From Stutzerimonas decontaminans (GTDB taxonomy: Bacteria > Pseudomonadota > Gammaproteobacteria > Pseudomonadales > Pseudomonadaceae), in the NCBI RefSeq assembly GCF_000661915.1, contig NZ_CP007509.1, forward strand, positions 1,798,001-1,862,000: a DNA stretch of 64,000 bases, in the 5' to 3' direction. A program made the position numbers and the translations under genes. The number at the start of each line of letters is the position of its first letter. Position 1 is the first letter of the stretch. Shown here one piece after another: positions 52,015 to 62,008 of the stretch. The notes beneath the pieces are model-generated. The model made no database searches, had not been told where the DNA came from, and was given only the letters and a program-made list of their open reading frames with translations.

Positions 52015-52686
52015 CTAGGCGGCGGGCAAGGCAGGTCCTCCGCGCTCCACGGCTCGTTTATAGGCGGGCCGCTCTTGTATGCGTCGCAAGAAATCCATCA
52101 ACCTTGGGCGACTCTCGTCCAGTCCCGCTCTGGCACGTGCCGCCTCGATCGGAAAGCTCATCTGTATATCCGCTGCGCTGAATGTGTCTCCGGCGAACCA
52201 GTCGGATTTCTCCAGCTCCGCCTCCATGTAATCCAGGTGAGTCTTTAGCTGCGGTCCGATGAAGGCCCGATTGGCGCCCTTGGCTATGGCGCGTGCTACC
52301 GGGCGGACTAAGAACGGCAGCGGCCCGCTGGCGACCCGGTCGAATACCAGCTTCAGTAGCATCGGTGGCATCGCCGAGCCTTCAGCGTAGTGCATCCAAT
52401 AGCGAAATCGACGGTAGTTCGCGCTGTCATGCTGCGGTGCAAGCCGACCATTACCGTACCGTTCCAGCAGGTATTCCAAGATGGCTGCCGATTCGGCCAG
52501 CGTCAGGTCGTCGTCGGTAATCACTGGCGATTTTCCCAGCGGGTGAATGGCTTTGAGTTCGGCTGGAGCGAGCATCGTCTTCGGATCACGGGCGTAGCGT
52601 TTCAGCTCATAGAGCAGCTCCAGTTCCTCCATCAGCCAGAGGACGCGATGGGATCTGGAGTGATTCAGGTGATGGACTGTGATCAT
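52015..52686 (-). CDS. Glutathione S-transferase
   Basis: A 223-residue GST-fold protein. The thioredoxin-like N-terminal domain begins ITVHHLNHSRSHRVLWLMEE, with the cis-Pro segment KSPVITDDDLTLAESAAILEYL at about residues 53-74. The C-terminal helical domain contains FSAADIQMSFPIE (about 172-184), the conserved N-capping/hydrophobic staple region. Substrate unknown. It stands between the small ORF and the DTW-domain gene. Confidence 0.92.
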   Translation of the reverse strand: MITVHHLNHSRSHRVLWLMEELELLYELKRYARDPKTMLAPAELKAIHPLGKSPVITDDDLTLAESAAILEYLLERYGNGRLAPQHDSANYRRFRYWMHYAEGSAMPPMLLKLVFDRVASGPLPFLVRPVARAIAKGANRAFIGPQLKTHLDYMEAELEKSDWFAGDTFSAADIQMSFPIEAARARAGLDESRPRLMDFLRRIQERPAYKRAVERGGPALPAA

Positions 52687-52773
52687 GCCGGTTCCTTGTT
52701 ATTGGGTCGGTGCAAGCATAGTCGGTCTGCACACTGATGCCGGATATGGCAGACTCCGCCGCCGAGGTGATCC

Positions 52774-53358
52774 ATGTCCCGTCCACGATGTTCGCGCTGC
52801 CAGCGCCCTTTGTCTCTCTGCCTGTGTGCGCTGATACCGACGCTGGATAGTCGCACCCGAGTGCTCGTTCTTCAGCATTCCAACGAAGCGAGCCATGCGC
52901 TGAATACAGCGCGGTTGGCGGTACTGGGGTTGCGCAATGCACAGCTGGAAGTCGGTGAATGCTTTGAGGACGACTCTGACGGCAACGAACGGAGCTACCT
53001 GCTGTTTCCCGGCGAGGGTGCCGTACCGATCAGCACGCTTGCCGCTATCGGGCGCCCCATACGTCTGATCGTGCCGGACGGCACCTGGCGCAAGGCGCGC
53101 AAGATCCTTCACATCAATCCATGGGTAGCCGCGCTGCCGCGTGTGGCGCTGCCAGATGGCCTGACTTCGCGCTATCGCTTGCGCAAGGCCCCCATGCCCG
53201 GTGCGCTGTCCACGATTGAGGCGATCGTTGCAGCACTGAACATTCTGGAAGGCCCTAGCCGATTCGATGAACTGCTTCGGCCTTTCGACGCGCTGATCGA
53301 AGGGCAGATCGGTGCGATGGGGCAGGAGGTATATCGGCGTAATCACGTCGATGTATAG
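52774..53358 (+). CDS. DTW-domain tRNA-uridine aminocarboxypropyltransferase (TapT/YfiP-like)
   Basis: A 194-residue DTW protein. The N-terminus has a four-Cys zinc motif RPRCSRCQRPLSLCLC. The name-giving motif appears as PDGTWRKARKI (about residues 106-116). TapT of E. coli makes acp3U at position 47 of tRNA from SAM. The sequence supports the family; which tRNA position is modified here is inference. It is divergent from the GST gene. Confidence 0.88.
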   Translation: MSRPRCSRCQRPLSLCLCALIPTLDSRTRVLVLQHSNEASHALNTARLAVLGLRNAQLEVGECFEDDSDGNERSYLLFPGEGAVPISTLAAIGRPIRLIVPDGTWRKARKILHINPWVAALPRVALPDGLTSRYRLRKAPMPGALSTIEAIVAALNILEGPSRFDELLRPFDALIEGQIGAMGQEVYRRNHVDV

Positions 53359-53389
53359 AAGGGGGACGGTATGGTCCCGGGGCGTCGTC

Positions 53390-53809
53390 TTACTTGGTCC
53401 CGGTGTCGTTGCTCACCGGCAATGTCTTTTGCCTGAGGATGTACAGCGACACGAGCGTCGCGCTCAGCAGCATGCCGACGCGCGCCCAGAATAACGGAAC
53501 CAGCCAGCAGGAAATGCCAATGCTGATCCACATTGTGGCGATAGCATACGCCTTGCCCTTAAGCGGGATGCCATTGCCTTCCAGGTAATCGCGAAGCCAT
53601 GGGCCGAGGTGCGGGTGGCCCACCAGCCAGTCGTAAAAGCGCTGCGAGCTGCGTACGAAGCAGGCCGCAGCAAGCAGCAGAAACGGCGTCGTCGGAAGAA
53701 CCGGAAGGAATATGCCGATGACGCCCAGCGCGACAGCCAGCCAGCCAGCGGCCAGCAATGCCGAGCGAACCAGAGGGTTGCGATGCTGCTGAATGTCCCG
53801 ATGGGCCAT
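53390..53809 (-). CDS. YbaN-like DUF454 inner-membrane protein
   Basis: A 139-residue protein with about four membrane segments. The signature ALGVIGIFLPVLPTTPFLLL, followed by AAACFVRSS and PHLGPWLRDYLEG, is diagnostic of DUF454/YbaN. Function is unknown. It is convergent with the DTW gene, 31 bp away. Confidence 0.9.
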   Translation of the reverse strand: MAHRDIQQHRNPLVRSALLAAGWLAVALGVIGIFLPVLPTTPFLLLAAACFVRSSQRFYDWLVGHPHLGPWLRDYLEGNGIPLKGKAYAIATMWISIGISCWLVPLFWARVGMLLSATLVSLYILRQKTLPVSNDTGTK

Positions 53810-53989
53810 GATGCTACCCGCCGTCGCGTCCGGATTCGCTGCGGTGCCGGTCAGGATCGGCAGGGCCAGCGGGCTGCCGGGCCGGAAAGAGTGATCGCAA
53901 AAGCAAGGGCTTCCTCCTTCCTGCAGATTTACCGACGTCCCCTGGTTGACGGGCGGTGTCGACCGCTGTCGCCTGTGGCGAAGCTGCCG

Positions 53990-54577
53990 TCAGTGTCGGC
54001 GCGGCTTGAGCAAGGCTGGCTTTTCTTCCGGCGCATGACAGATCAGATACAGCGCCGTCAGCAATTCCGGAATCTGCGCGACCATCTCGTCGACCAACTC
54101 GGGATTGTCGGCGATATCGGCGAATTCCGGCTGCTCGTCGAACAGGCCCGAGCCGACCATGATCGGCAGCAGCAGCTCGCTGACCTCCTCCTCGGAGTCC
54201 TCGAACCAGACTGCCTCACGCATGAATACGCCTTCCATGAAGCCGATGCACCAGCCGCGCAGGTCCGAGTCGTCAGGCTCGTCGCCCAGGTCCAGTTCGC
54301 AGGGCAGCTCCATGTCCTCGTCGCTGGCCAGCTGGCGGGCAATGTGTGCCTTCAGCTGGATAAGCGTGGCCTCGATAGCCTCGCGCTCGGTGTCGTCCTT
54401 GTACTTGGGCGGCTCGGAAAACAGTGCGTCGATCCACTCACGCTCGGGTACCTGCTCGGAGCAGATGCACAGCGCTGTCAGGTAGCCATGGGCGGCGATG
54501 TAATCCAGTGCTTCCTCGTGCAGGTCATCTGCATCAAGAAAGACTTGCAGGCGGGCGAGTTGCTCGGCGAATGACAT
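53990..54577 (-). CDS. YecA/YgfB family (UPF0149) protein
   Basis: A 195-residue acidic all-helical protein with the UPF0149 layout. The domain core includes [19 protein letters not shown] (about residues 26-44), [20 protein letters not shown] (about 106-125) and a long acidic stretch. There is no C-terminal SEC-C zinc motif, so this is the shorter YgfB-type form. Its cellular role is poorly known. It is divergent from recQ. Confidence 0.85.
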   Translation of the reverse strand: MSFAEQLARLQVFLDADDLHEEALDYIAAHGYLTALCICSEQVPEREWIDALFSEPPKYKDDTEREAIEATLIQLKAHIARQLASDEDMELPCELDLGDEPDDSDLRGWCIGFMEGVFMREAVWFEDSEEEVSELLLPIMVGSGLFDEQPEFADIADNPELVDEMVAQIPELLTALYLICHAPEEKPALLKPRRH

Positions 54578-54722
54578 CGGGAACTACCTTGGGGGCTGGA
54601 AGACAACCGGGATTCTAGACGAGGCGCGGGGCGCAGGCTACTCGCGCCTTCGGATGAGCCGTTGCAGGCGACACCTCGTCCGTAATGGCAGCGCGATCCT
54701 GAACTCCATGGGTTCGCTCGCG

Positions 54723-54728
54723 TATACT
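54723..54728 (+). promoter_or_regulatory. Candidate -10 box for recQ
   Basis: TATACT at 54723-54728 lies 30 bp before the recQ ATG at 54753, with TCGGAG (54741-54746) as ribosome site. A -35 at the right distance (TGAACT, 54700-54705) is weak, so the promoter is tentative. Confidence 0.35.
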
Positions 54729-54752
54729 GCGCGCCTTGTTTCGGAGACCGGC

Positions 54753-56876
54753 ATGCTCGACCAGGCACAGCGCATCCTCAAAGACGTTTTCGGCTACGAC
54801 GCGTTTCGTGGCAACCAGGGCGCGATCATCGAGCGTGTCGGCAGCGGCGGTGACGCATTGGTCCTGATGCCAACCGGCGGCGGCAAGTCGTTGTGCTATC
54901 AGGTGCCGGCGCTGCTACGCGAAGGCTTGGCGGTGGTGGTGTCACCTTTGATCGCGTTGATGGATGATCAGGTGGCCACCCTCGATGAGCTCGGGGTGTC
55001 GGCCGTCGCGCTGAACTCGACGCTGAGCGCCGATGAGCATCGCGATATCGCCGAGCGCATCCGGCGTAATGAGATCAAGATGCTCTATCTCGCACCGGAG
55101 CGGCTGGTCCAGCCGCGCATGCTGGCTTTTCTGCAGCGGCTGGACGTCGCCTTGTTTGCCATCGACGAGGCGCATTGCGTATCCCAGTGGGGACATGACT
55201 TCCGCCCCGAGTACATGCAGTTGGGTCAGCTCGCTGAGCTGTTTCCGGGCGTCCCACGTATCGCGTTGACTGCCACGGCGGACATGCGCACCCGCGAGGA
55301 GATCGTCCAGCGCCTGCATCTGGAGAACGCCGAGCGGTTTCTCTCCAGTTTCGACCGGCCGAACATCTTCTATCGCATCGTTCCCAAGGAGCAGCCACGC
55401 AAGCAGTTGCTCGGTTTTCTTGCCGAGCGCCGCGGGGACGCTGGCATCGTCTACTGCATGTCGCGCAAGAAGGTCGACGATTTTGCCGCCTTCCTGAGCG
55501 AGCAGGGCTTCCCGGCGCTGCCCTATCACGCAGGTCTACCCAACGAGCTGCGCGCCTATCACCAGAAGCGTTTCCTCAATGAGGAGGGGCTGATCATGGT
55601 AGCGACCATCGCCTTCGGCATGGGGATCGACAAGCCCAACGTGCGCTTCGTTGCCCACCTCGATCTGCCCAAGTCCCTGGAAGCGTATTACCAGGAAACC
55701 GGGCGGGCAGGGCGTGACGGCCTGCCTGCGGATGCCTGGATGGCCTACGGCCTGCAGGACGTGATCTTCCTTAAGCAGATGCTCAACAACTCCGAGGGCG
55801 ATGAGCGGCACAAGCGGGTCGAGCAGCACAAGCTCGACGCCATGCTGGCTCTGTGCGAGGAAACTCGCTGCCGGCGCCAGGCGCTTTTGGCGTACTTCGA
55901 CGAGGAGTTGCCCAACCCGTGCGGCCATTGCGATAACTGCGTCGACGGCGTGCAGACCTGGGACGCCACCGAGCCCGCGCGGCAGGCGCTTTCGGCCATC
56001 TATCGCAGCGGTCAGCGTTACGGCGTCGGCCATCTGGTGGACATCCTGCTGGGTCGCGACAACGAGAAGGTGCGCGGGCTCGGTCATCAGCACCTCTCTG
56101 TGTTCGGCATGGGCAAAACGCTTGCCGAAGCGGAATGGCGTTCGTTGTTCCGTCAGCTGGTCGCGCGCGGACTGGTCGACGTGGATTTAGACGGTTTTGG
56201 CGGATTGCGTCTGAGCGACAGTTGCCGTCCGCTTTTGCGCGGTGAGGTCAGTCTGGAGCTGCGCCGGGACCTGTCCAGCAAAGCGCCAAAACCTGCCGCC
56301 AGTGCGGCCAGCCAACTGGTGCGTGGCGAAGAACGCGAGACCTGGGAAGCCCTGCGCACGTTGCGTCGCAAGCTGGCCGAGGAACACGGCGTACCGCCCT
56401 ATGTGATCTTTCCGGACGCCACCCTGCTAGAAATGTTGCGTAGCCAGCCCGCATCGCTTTCCGACATGGCGATGATCAGCGGCGTCGGCGCGCGCAAGCT
56501 GGAGCGTTACGGCCAGGCATTCCTGGAAGTGCTGCAAGGTGTCGCGACGGTAGCCAAGTCGCCTAGCGATCTACGCCACGAGCTGATTACCCTGGCGCGG
56601 GCAGGCATGACGCCAGCGCAGATCGCTCGTCAGCTCGCTTGCAGTGAGAAAAACGTCTACGCAATGCTCGCCGAGGCTATCGGGCTACAGCAGTTGAGCC
56701 TCGAACAGGCGCTGGACCTGCCCGAAGACCTGCTAGGAGAGATACAGGAGGCTTTCCTCGACGGTGAGGGTGAGCTGCCGGCGGTCAGTGCGGTAGCCGA
56801 GCAGTTCGCCGGGAGGGTGTCGGAGCAGGTGCTTTATTGCGTGCGCGCCGCGCTGCAGGTCGAGTTCGAATTGTAA
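54753..56876 (+). CDS. recQ: ATP-dependent DNA helicase RecQ
   Basis: A 707-residue 3'-5' helicase. The ATG at 54753 is preferred over an upstream frame extension. Walker A is PTGGGKSLC (Lys45), the DEAH box is at 138-141 ([17 protein letters not shown]) and motif VI is [10 protein letters not shown]. The RQC zinc site uses Cys in ETRCRRQ and PCGHCDNC. An HRDC domain follows (about residues 530-610). It continues about 100 residues past HRDC with a helical tail ending [14 protein letters not shown], which resembles the helix-turn-helix-type C-terminus of long RecQ forms. Confidence 0.94.
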   Translation: MLDQAQRILKDVFGYDAFRGNQGAIIERVGSGGDALVLMPTGGGKSLCYQVPALLREGLAVVVSPLIALMDDQVATLDELGVSAVALNSTLSADEHRDIAERIRRNEIKMLYLAPERLVQPRMLAFLQRLDVALFAIDEAHCVSQWGHDFRPEYMQLGQLAELFPGVPRIALTATADMRTREEIVQRLHLENAERFLSSFDRPNIFYRIVPKEQPRKQLLGFLAERRGDAGIVYCMSRKKVDDFAAFLSEQGFPALPYHAGLPNELRAYHQKRFLNEEGLIMVATIAFGMGIDKPNVRFVAHLDLPKSLEAYYQETGRAGRDGLPADAWMAYGLQDVIFLKQMLNNSEGDERHKRVEQHKLDAMLALCEETRCRRQALLAYFDEELPNPCGHCDNCVDGVQTWDATEPARQALSAIYRSGQRYGVGHLVDILLGRDNEKVRGLGHQHLSVFGMGKTLAEAEWRSLFRQLVARGLVDVDLDGFGGLRLSDSCRPLLRGEVSLELRRDLSSKAPKPAASAASQLVRGEERETWEALRTLRRKLAEEHGVPPYVIFPDATLLEMLRSQPASLSDMAMISGVGARKLERYGQAFLEVLQGVATVAKSPSDLRHELITLARAGMTPAQIARQLACSEKNVYAMLAEAIGLQQLSLEQALDLPEDLLGEIQEAFLDGEGELPAVSAVAEQFAGRVSEQVLYCVRAALQVEFEL

Positions 56877-56896
56877 CGAGGTGCATCCGCTGCGCT

Positions 56897-56911
56897 GGCC
56901 CGCAACGGGCC
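56897..56911 (+). terminator. Short hairpin after recQ
   Basis: GGCCCG (56897-56902) pairs with CGGGCC (56906-56911) around CAA, 20 bp past the recQ stop, without a T-run. Confidence 0.35.
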
Positions 56912-57024
56912 GGTGCTAGAGCCTTCTCGGTTAGCTCGACTGTCCCACTGCCATCATTGCGACTTTTGTCGACCCATCACCGCTCGAAGGTCGTCTTGCC
57001 TGCTTTTTGGAGCTGTGGTTAGCT

Positions 57025-57039
57025 AACTAATAATTAGTT
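57025..57039. promoter_or_regulatory. Palindromic operator candidate for the MarR regulator
   Basis: AACTAAT-A-ATTAGTT is a perfect 7-bp inverted repeat with a one-base centre, 19 bp upstream of the MarR ATG and in an AT-rich island. MarR/SlyA proteins bind such AT-rich palindromes and commonly regulate their own gene. The stretch also resembles a -10 region, so binding would block transcription. Confidence 0.55.
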
Positions 57040-57058
57040 TTTGCAGGAATGGCCGTAC

Positions 57059-57490
57059 ATGTACGCCGAGCAACATCGCTTCGCCATGCAATTGGCTCAA
57101 CTGTCGCGTGGCTGGCGCGCAGAATTGGATCGACGTCTCGCTGATCTTGGCCTTTCCCAGGCGCGCTGGCTGGTTCTTTTGCATCTTGCTCGTTTCGATC
57201 ACGAGCCTACCCAGCGAGAGTTGGCGCAGAGCGTTGCGGTAGAGGGCCCGACTCTTGCTCGTTTGCTCGATAGCCTGGAAGCGCAGGGCCTGGTACACCG
57301 CAAGGCTTCGGCCGAGGATCGTCGCGCCAAGCGGATATCCCTCGGTGCACCGGCGTTGCCGCTGATCGAGAAGATCGAGGCCATATCCACTCAGGTTCGC
57401 CATGATGCATTCGCCGGGATTGATGAGGAAGATCTGCGCAAATGCCAGCAGGTGCATGCGCGCATCCTCGCCAATCTAGACAAGCGCTGA
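57059..57490 (+). CDS. MarR/SlyA-family transcriptional regulator
   Basis: A 143-residue winged helix-turn-helix regulator. The ATG at 57059 follows AGGA at 57045-57048; an in-frame TTG at 57041 is less likely. The recognition region is TQRELAQSVAVEGPTLARLL (about residues 52-71) and the wing follows as GLVHRKASAEDRRAKRISL, both strongly SlyA-like. Ligand and targets are unknown; it may be autoregulated by the palindrome upstream. A rho-independent terminator follows immediately. Confidence 0.92.
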   Translation: MYAEQHRFAMQLAQLSRGWRAELDRRLADLGLSQARWLVLLHLARFDHEPTQRELAQSVAVEGPTLARLLDSLEAQGLVHRKASAEDRRAKRISLGAPALPLIEKIEAISTQVRHDAFAGIDEEDLRKCQQVHARILANLDKR

Positions 57491-57491
57491 T

Positions 57492-57540
57492 GGCTGCCGG
57501 TCGGTGTCATCATTGGTCGGGCTGATCGGCAGCCGTTTTT
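57492..57540 (+). terminator. Rho-independent terminator of the MarR gene
   Basis: GGCTGCCG (57492-57499) pairs with CGGCAGCC (57527-57534) and is followed by GTTTTT. The 27-base loop contains further self-complementarity, so the true structure is probably a longer branched stem. Confidence 0.7.
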
Positions 57541-57620
57541 AGCTTTCCCTCACTATTGCGCGTCTTTGCCTTATCTGTAGCGCTGCTACCCGTGGTATGG
57601 CCGAGCAAGTGCGCTGCCGC

Positions 57621-59807
57621 TTAGAAGCTGCGGCCCAGGTTCATATACAGCGCGCGTTCATCCTCGTCGTTGAAGCCGAAGCCGAAGTTCAGCGGGCCTA
57701 GCGGCGTGTCATAGCCGAGAAAGATACTGGCGGCGTTTATGTAGCCGCTGTCAAAGGCGTTTTCGTTGTTCCACACGCGGCCACGTTCCAGTGATCCGCC
57801 GAGGTAAAGCGGAAAGTCCAATGGTTGGAACGCCCGTGGGGTAACGCGGCGGTAGTACACCATGCGTGCCAGGCTGATGTTCTGTCCGGCCAGTGCGTCC
57901 TGGCGAAAGCCCGACAGCTGACGGGCACCACCGAGCAGGAAGCTCGAGGTCACCACTTCGGCATCGTCCAGGGTGCGGCCATAACGGCCACCGAGTACCC
58001 AGGTATTGGCATCGTGGCTGAGCGCCTTGTCCAGCTTGATATTCCACTGCCGATAGCGCTGGTCTGAGCTGAGGCTTGGATCGTACTGGCGCATGGTCAG
58101 GCGGATGTCTTCGCCTTCACGGGGAAAATCAATGTTGTCCAGGGTGTCGAACGAATACTGCAGCTCGTAGTAGCCCTCGGTGAAACTGAAATCGGGCAGA
58201 TCACGCTCGCCTATGCGCACGTCGGCCTCGCCCCAGGCCTGGCCGATGCCAAAGCGGATCTCGCCATTATTGGCAATCTGCCGACCGACGTTGAGGCCAT
58301 AGCCATACCGCTGCAGCCGGTATTCGGCGATCGGGTCATTATCGAGAATGGACTCAACGTTTTGTGCCTCGACGAACAGGTTTGGCGCGACGAACCAGCG
58401 TGAGCCGGCATCCAGCGGCTGGTAGAACTCGCTGTAGAGTTCCTGCCGATCACCCAACTGCAGGCGCGTCAGCCATTCGGCACCGAGCTCGTTGATGCCA
58501 TTCTTGCGATAGCTCGCGCCCAGGTTGAACACGCTGTCGCCCTGAAAGTCGTCGGACAGGCTCAGGCCGAGACGCAGGTAATCGGTGCCGGTACGCTTCT
58601 CGCGTGCGTTGATCACCAGCGTGTTGCCACGTTTGCTGCGCTGGACGCGGTACTCGACACGCTCGAAGTAATCGAGGCCGTAGAGCGTACCCATGTCCTT
58701 CTGCAGATCCTCAAGATCCAGTGGTTCGCCGGGCGGCTGACGAATATACCGGCGGATCACCGCGTCGCTGACCTTGGAGTCGTTTTCCACACGGATCGCC
58801 GTGATGACTGGCGTCCGCGGGTCGCTGGAGCGCGCAAGGCTCAGGGCTGGGTTGCCGCCCGATGTTGCACGCATCTCGGCCAGACGGCCTTCTAGCGCCT
58901 GAGTCGCGCGGTAACCGGCATCGACGAGCTGCTCGGCGCGGGCGAAGTCGGTAGAGCCGTATGCGGCCAAGGGAGGCTGGATCAGAACGTCCTGCGGCTG
59001 CAGGGTGGCTAGCTGCGCCTCGGAGTTGCGGCGGGTCATCATCGTGGTGGTCTGGTTGAGCACATCGACCACCGTGAGCAGCTCCTTGCGCGGCTTGAGC
59101 GGTGTGCCGATGTCCACCACGATCAGTCGGTCGACGCCCATGTCGCGCGCGACGTCCATGGGAATGTTGTCGACCATGCCGCCATCCACCAGCAGACGCT
59201 CGTCGATTTCCACGGGAGCGAATACGGCGGGAATCGACATGCTGGCGCGGATGACCTGGGGCAGGTGGCCGCGGCGGAAAATTACCTTCTCATCGTTAGC
59301 GATGTCGGTAGCAACCGCGCGGAAGGGGATAGGCAACTGATCGAAATCGCGGGTGTCGCTGGCATGTACCAGCAGGCGCTCAAGCAGCAGCGCGAGGTTC
59401 TGGCCCTGAATCACGCCCAACGGCAGCCCGAGGCTGCCATCGTCACGAAAGCTGAGCTTCTGCTTGATGAGAAAATCGCGATCGTCCTGTTTGCGCCGGT
59501 AAGGGATCTCCTGGCGGGGTGGATCATCTGAGAGCACCTGCTGCCAATCGAGTGTGAGTGCCAGACGTTCGAGCTCCGCGACGCTATAGCCCGCGGCGTA
59601 TAGCCCGCCGACCACTGCGCCCATGCTGGTTCCGGCGATGGCGTCGATGCGCACGCCTTGCTCTTCCAATGCCTTGAGCACGCCGACATGGGCGAGCCCG
59701 CGTGCAGCGCCGCCCGAGAGCACCAGGCCAGTTCTCGGCTGGGCTGGTTCGGCGAATGACGCAGGAAGGACAAGCAGCAACAGCAGGGCAACGAACAGGC
59801 GGAGCAT
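57621..59807 (-). CDS. plpD: Patatin-like phospholipase fused to a BamA-type barrel (PlpD, type Vd autotransporter)
   Basis: A 728-residue protein, the length I recall for P. aeruginosa PlpD. The ATG at 59807 gives a signal peptide (MLRLFVALLLLLVLPASFAE). The patatin domain has the oxyanion loop GGAARG (about 32-37), the nucleophile Ser61 in GTSMG and Asp208 in VDGGMVDN. A POTRA-like domain (about residues 330-400) and a C-terminal 16-strand barrel ending in the aromatic MNLGRSF follow. The lipase is secreted by its own barrel. Upstream in-frame starts exist but have no better ribosome site. Confidence 0.92.
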   Translation of the reverse strand: MLRLFVALLLLLVLPASFAEPAQPRTGLVLSGGAARGLAHVGVLKALEEQGVRIDAIAGTSMGAVVGGLYAAGYSVAELERLALTLDWQQVLSDDPPRQEIPYRRKQDDRDFLIKQKLSFRDDGSLGLPLGVIQGQNLALLLERLLVHASDTRDFDQLPIPFRAVATDIANDEKVIFRRGHLPQVIRASMSIPAVFAPVEIDERLLVDGGMVDNIPMDVARDMGVDRLIVVDIGTPLKPRKELLTVVDVLNQTTTMMTRRNSEAQLATLQPQDVLIQPPLAAYGSTDFARAEQLVDAGYRATQALEGRLAEMRATSGGNPALSLARSSDPRTPVITAIRVENDSKVSDAVIRRYIRQPPGEPLDLEDLQKDMGTLYGLDYFERVEYRVQRSKRGNTLVINAREKRTGTDYLRLGLSLSDDFQGDSVFNLGASYRKNGINELGAEWLTRLQLGDRQELYSEFYQPLDAGSRWFVAPNLFVEAQNVESILDNDPIAEYRLQRYGYGLNVGRQIANNGEIRFGIGQAWGEADVRIGERDLPDFSFTEGYYELQYSFDTLDNIDFPREGEDIRLTMRQYDPSLSSDQRYRQWNIKLDKALSHDANTWVLGGRYGRTLDDAEVVTSSFLLGGARQLSGFRQDALAGQNISLARMVYYRRVTPRAFQPLDFPLYLGGSLERGRVWNNENAFDSGYINAASIFLGYDTPLGPLNFGFGFNDEDERALYMNLGRSF

Positions 59808-59878
59808 GGCGGAACCAGGGGGATGCATGAGGAAGCCGGCTATTATAGGCCGCCGTGAACCAGTGGGAGACGCCCCGA

Positions 59879-60160
59879 ATGACCCCAAGCAAGCCGGAAA
59901 TTGTCATCACCTATTGCACCCAGTGTCAGTGGCTGCTGCGCGCCGCCTGGCTCGCCCAGGAGTTGCTGTCGACCTTTGCCGACGACTTGGGGCGCGTCTG
60001 CCTGGTGCCTGCAACGGGTGGCACCTTCCATATCAGCTGCGATGGCGAACAGATCTGGGAGCGCAAACAGGACGGCGGCTTCCCCGAGGCAAAAGAGCTC
60101 AAGCAGCGCGTGCGTGACCGCATCGACCCGCAGCGCTCGCTGGGTCACAACGATCGCTGA
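59879..60160 (+). CDS. SelT/SelW/SelH-family (Rdx) protein
   Basis: A 93-residue thioredoxin-like protein with an N-terminal CxxC (ITYCTQCQWLLRA) where selenoprotein W has CxxU, and the conserved GGTFHISCDGEQIWERK. Such proteins are presumed redox factors using glutathione or thioredoxin. The ATG at 59879 with GGGAGA upstream is chosen; a GTG eight codons earlier is possible. The stop is 3 bp from that of the convergent EamA gene. Confidence 0.9.
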   Translation: MTPSKPEIVITYCTQCQWLLRAAWLAQELLSTFADDLGRVCLVPATGGTFHISCDGEQIWERKQDGGFPEAKELKQRVRDRIDPQRSLGHNDR

Positions 60161-60163
60161 GAA

Positions 60164-61042
60164 TCAACTGGCGGACTTCGGAATAGTGATCGGCTGGGTT
60201 TTCAACCGGCTGGTGACGACGCTGGCGACGATTATCAAGGCGCCGCCCAGCAGCATGCGCAGCGTTGGCTCTTCGTTGAACAGCCACCAGGCGAAGGCGA
60301 TGCCGTAGACCGGTTCGAGGGCAAAGATCACCGAAGTCGTACGCGCCTTCAGCACCCGCAGGCTGGCTACAAACAGGCTGTGTGCGAGCCCGGTGCAGAG
60401 CACGCCCAATAGTGCCAGCCAGAGCCAGTCCTGCGCCGGAATGGCAGGAATCGCCTGCCAGCTGAATGGCAGCAGGCCGGTGAGAATCGCCAGGTTCTGC
60501 CACAGCGCCGCGCGAACCGGATCAAGGCCCCGGGTTACGGCGCGATTGAGCAGCGACAGAAGGGCGAACAGCAGCCCTGACAGCACGCCATAGAGCAAGC
60601 CGGCAGTCGGCCCGCTGCTGAGATCAAATACCGGCGCGACCAGAAGCAGGCCGGCGCAAACCAGTCCGACCATGGCGAACTCGACCGCGCGCGTGCGTTC
60701 GCGGAACAACAGCCCTTCGAGCAGCACGGTGAAGGCCGGGAAGCTGGCGAAGCCCAGGGTGGCTATGCCGACGCCGGCGATCTTCACGGCGATGAAGAAG
60801 GTCAGCCAATGGGCACCGAGCAGCAGACCGCCCAACGCCAAGCCGCCACGTTGCCGCCAGTTTGGCGAGACGCCGCTGGGCCGCAACAGCTGTGCGACCA
60901 GCAGCAGGGCCAGCACGGCGAACAGCGCGCGCCCGAAGGTGATGATCAGCGCCGAGCTTTCGGCCAGCTTGCCGAGCACGCCGGAAAGGCCAAACATCAA
61001 CGCGCCGAGATGGATCGCCAGCAGAGCGTTACGCGGGGTCAT
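60164..61042 (-). CDS. EamA/DMT-family transporter
   Basis: A 292-residue protein with ten predicted helices in two EamA repeats, starting MTPRNALLAIHLGALMFGLS. The second repeat contains TTSVIFALEPVYGIAFAWWL, the conserved DMT end-of-repeat signature. The ATG at 61042 is preferred over one 14 codons upstream, which would add a polar stretch. The substrate is unknown. The AraC regulator gene lies 130 bp away on the same strand, upstream in the direction of transcription. Confidence 0.88.
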   Translation of the reverse strand: MTPRNALLAIHLGALMFGLSGVLGKLAESSALIITFGRALFAVLALLLVAQLLRPSGVSPNWRQRGGLALGGLLLGAHWLTFFIAVKIAGVGIATLGFASFPAFTVLLEGLLFRERTRAVEFAMVGLVCAGLLLVAPVFDLSSGPTAGLLYGVLSGLLFALLSLLNRAVTRGLDPVRAALWQNLAILTGLLPFSWQAIPAIPAQDWLWLALLGVLCTGLAHSLFVASLRVLKARTTSVIFALEPVYGIAFAWWLFNEEPTLRMLLGGALIIVASVVTSRLKTQPITIPKSAS

Positions 61043-61172
61043 TTGGTCGTCGACCTGACTGATATGCAGGATCGGAGCAGGCAAGGCGGGAGTGCTGCAG
61101 GGGGTTCATGGCTGCCCAGGTATGGTGGTGTGCAGTCATGCTAGGTCGACAGCGAAGGCTGTGTCTTTCGCG

Positions 61173-61931
61173 TCAGTCATTCATTTTGTCGCGCAACTCG
61201 CGGCGCAGCATGCGCGGCGTGCAACCTCGCACGCGCACCAGCGCTGCGGTGAAGGCGCTTTGCGAGGTGTAGCCGACTCTTGCAGCAATCTCTCCCACCG
61301 GCAGCGGGGTTTCATGTAGCAAGGCTTCTGCGTGGTGCAGGCGGCGCTGGCGCACGTACTCCATCGGCGTTTTACCGGTTTCATGGAGAAAGCGTGCATG
61401 TAGCCGCGCCACAGACAGGCCTGCGATGCGGGCCAGGTCGGCGACCTGCAGCGGGTAGGGCAGGTGCCGGTCGATAAATGCATCAATTGCCGCCAAAGGC
61501 AGCCCGCACTGCTCTCGTAATGCTTCATGCCCGTCGGCCAGGCTGGCCAGCAACAGCACGGTACCTTGCGCGGCGATCACCGAATCATTGATCGGACTTC
61601 GCGCCAGCCAGGCAACCAGGCTCTGCTGTGCAGGTGCAAGGCGTAGCGTATCCGGCTGGTCGAGCAGACGCAGGCTGCGTTCGGCATGGTGGCCCAGGTT
61701 CTCACGGACCCAGCTTTCGGAGGGAAGGTCCAGCACCAGGCATTGGCTGCCGGTAGTGCTGGCACAGGCGTGATGAGTCGTAGAGGGAATTACCGCCAGG
61801 CCCTGCTCGCCGATGCAACTGGCGCGCCCGGCAATTTCGAACTCCAATAGTCCTTTCAGCCCGAACACCAGTTGAGGGTGGTCGTGGCTGTGGGCGATGA
61901 GGTCATCATGGTAGTTGCGCAGCGATAACAT
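61173..61931 (-). CDS. AraC-family transcriptional regulator
   Basis: A 252-residue regulator with a cupin-like N-terminal ligand domain (HSHDHPQLVFGLKGLLEFE, about residues 13-31) and a C-terminal double HTH. The first helix-turn-helix reads VADLARIAGLSVARLHARF and the second VGEIAARVGYTSQSAFTAAL. It lies directly upstream of the EamA gene on the same strand, so control of that transporter is plausible. Confidence 0.92.
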   Translation of the reverse strand: MLSLRNYHDDLIAHSHDHPQLVFGLKGLLEFEIAGRASCIGEQGLAVIPSTTHHACASTTGSQCLVLDLPSESWVRENLGHHAERSLRLLDQPDTLRLAPAQQSLVAWLARSPINDSVIAAQGTVLLLASLADGHEALREQCGLPLAAIDAFIDRHLPYPLQVADLARIAGLSVARLHARFLHETGKTPMEYVRQRRLHHAEALLHETPLPVGEIAARVGYTSQSAFTAALVRVRGCTPRMLRRELRDKMND

Positions 61932-62008
61932 CGGGCAGCAGTCTCGAAAGCGGGCGCGTGGTTGGCCGGTATCGGCAATCGAAGGAAGGCGGCCAGTGGA
62001 TCAGAAAA

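Noticed and set aside
59879..60160. Selenocysteine-containing protein
   Set aside because: The motif is CxxC encoded by TGC codons; no in-frame TGA occurs at the redox position.
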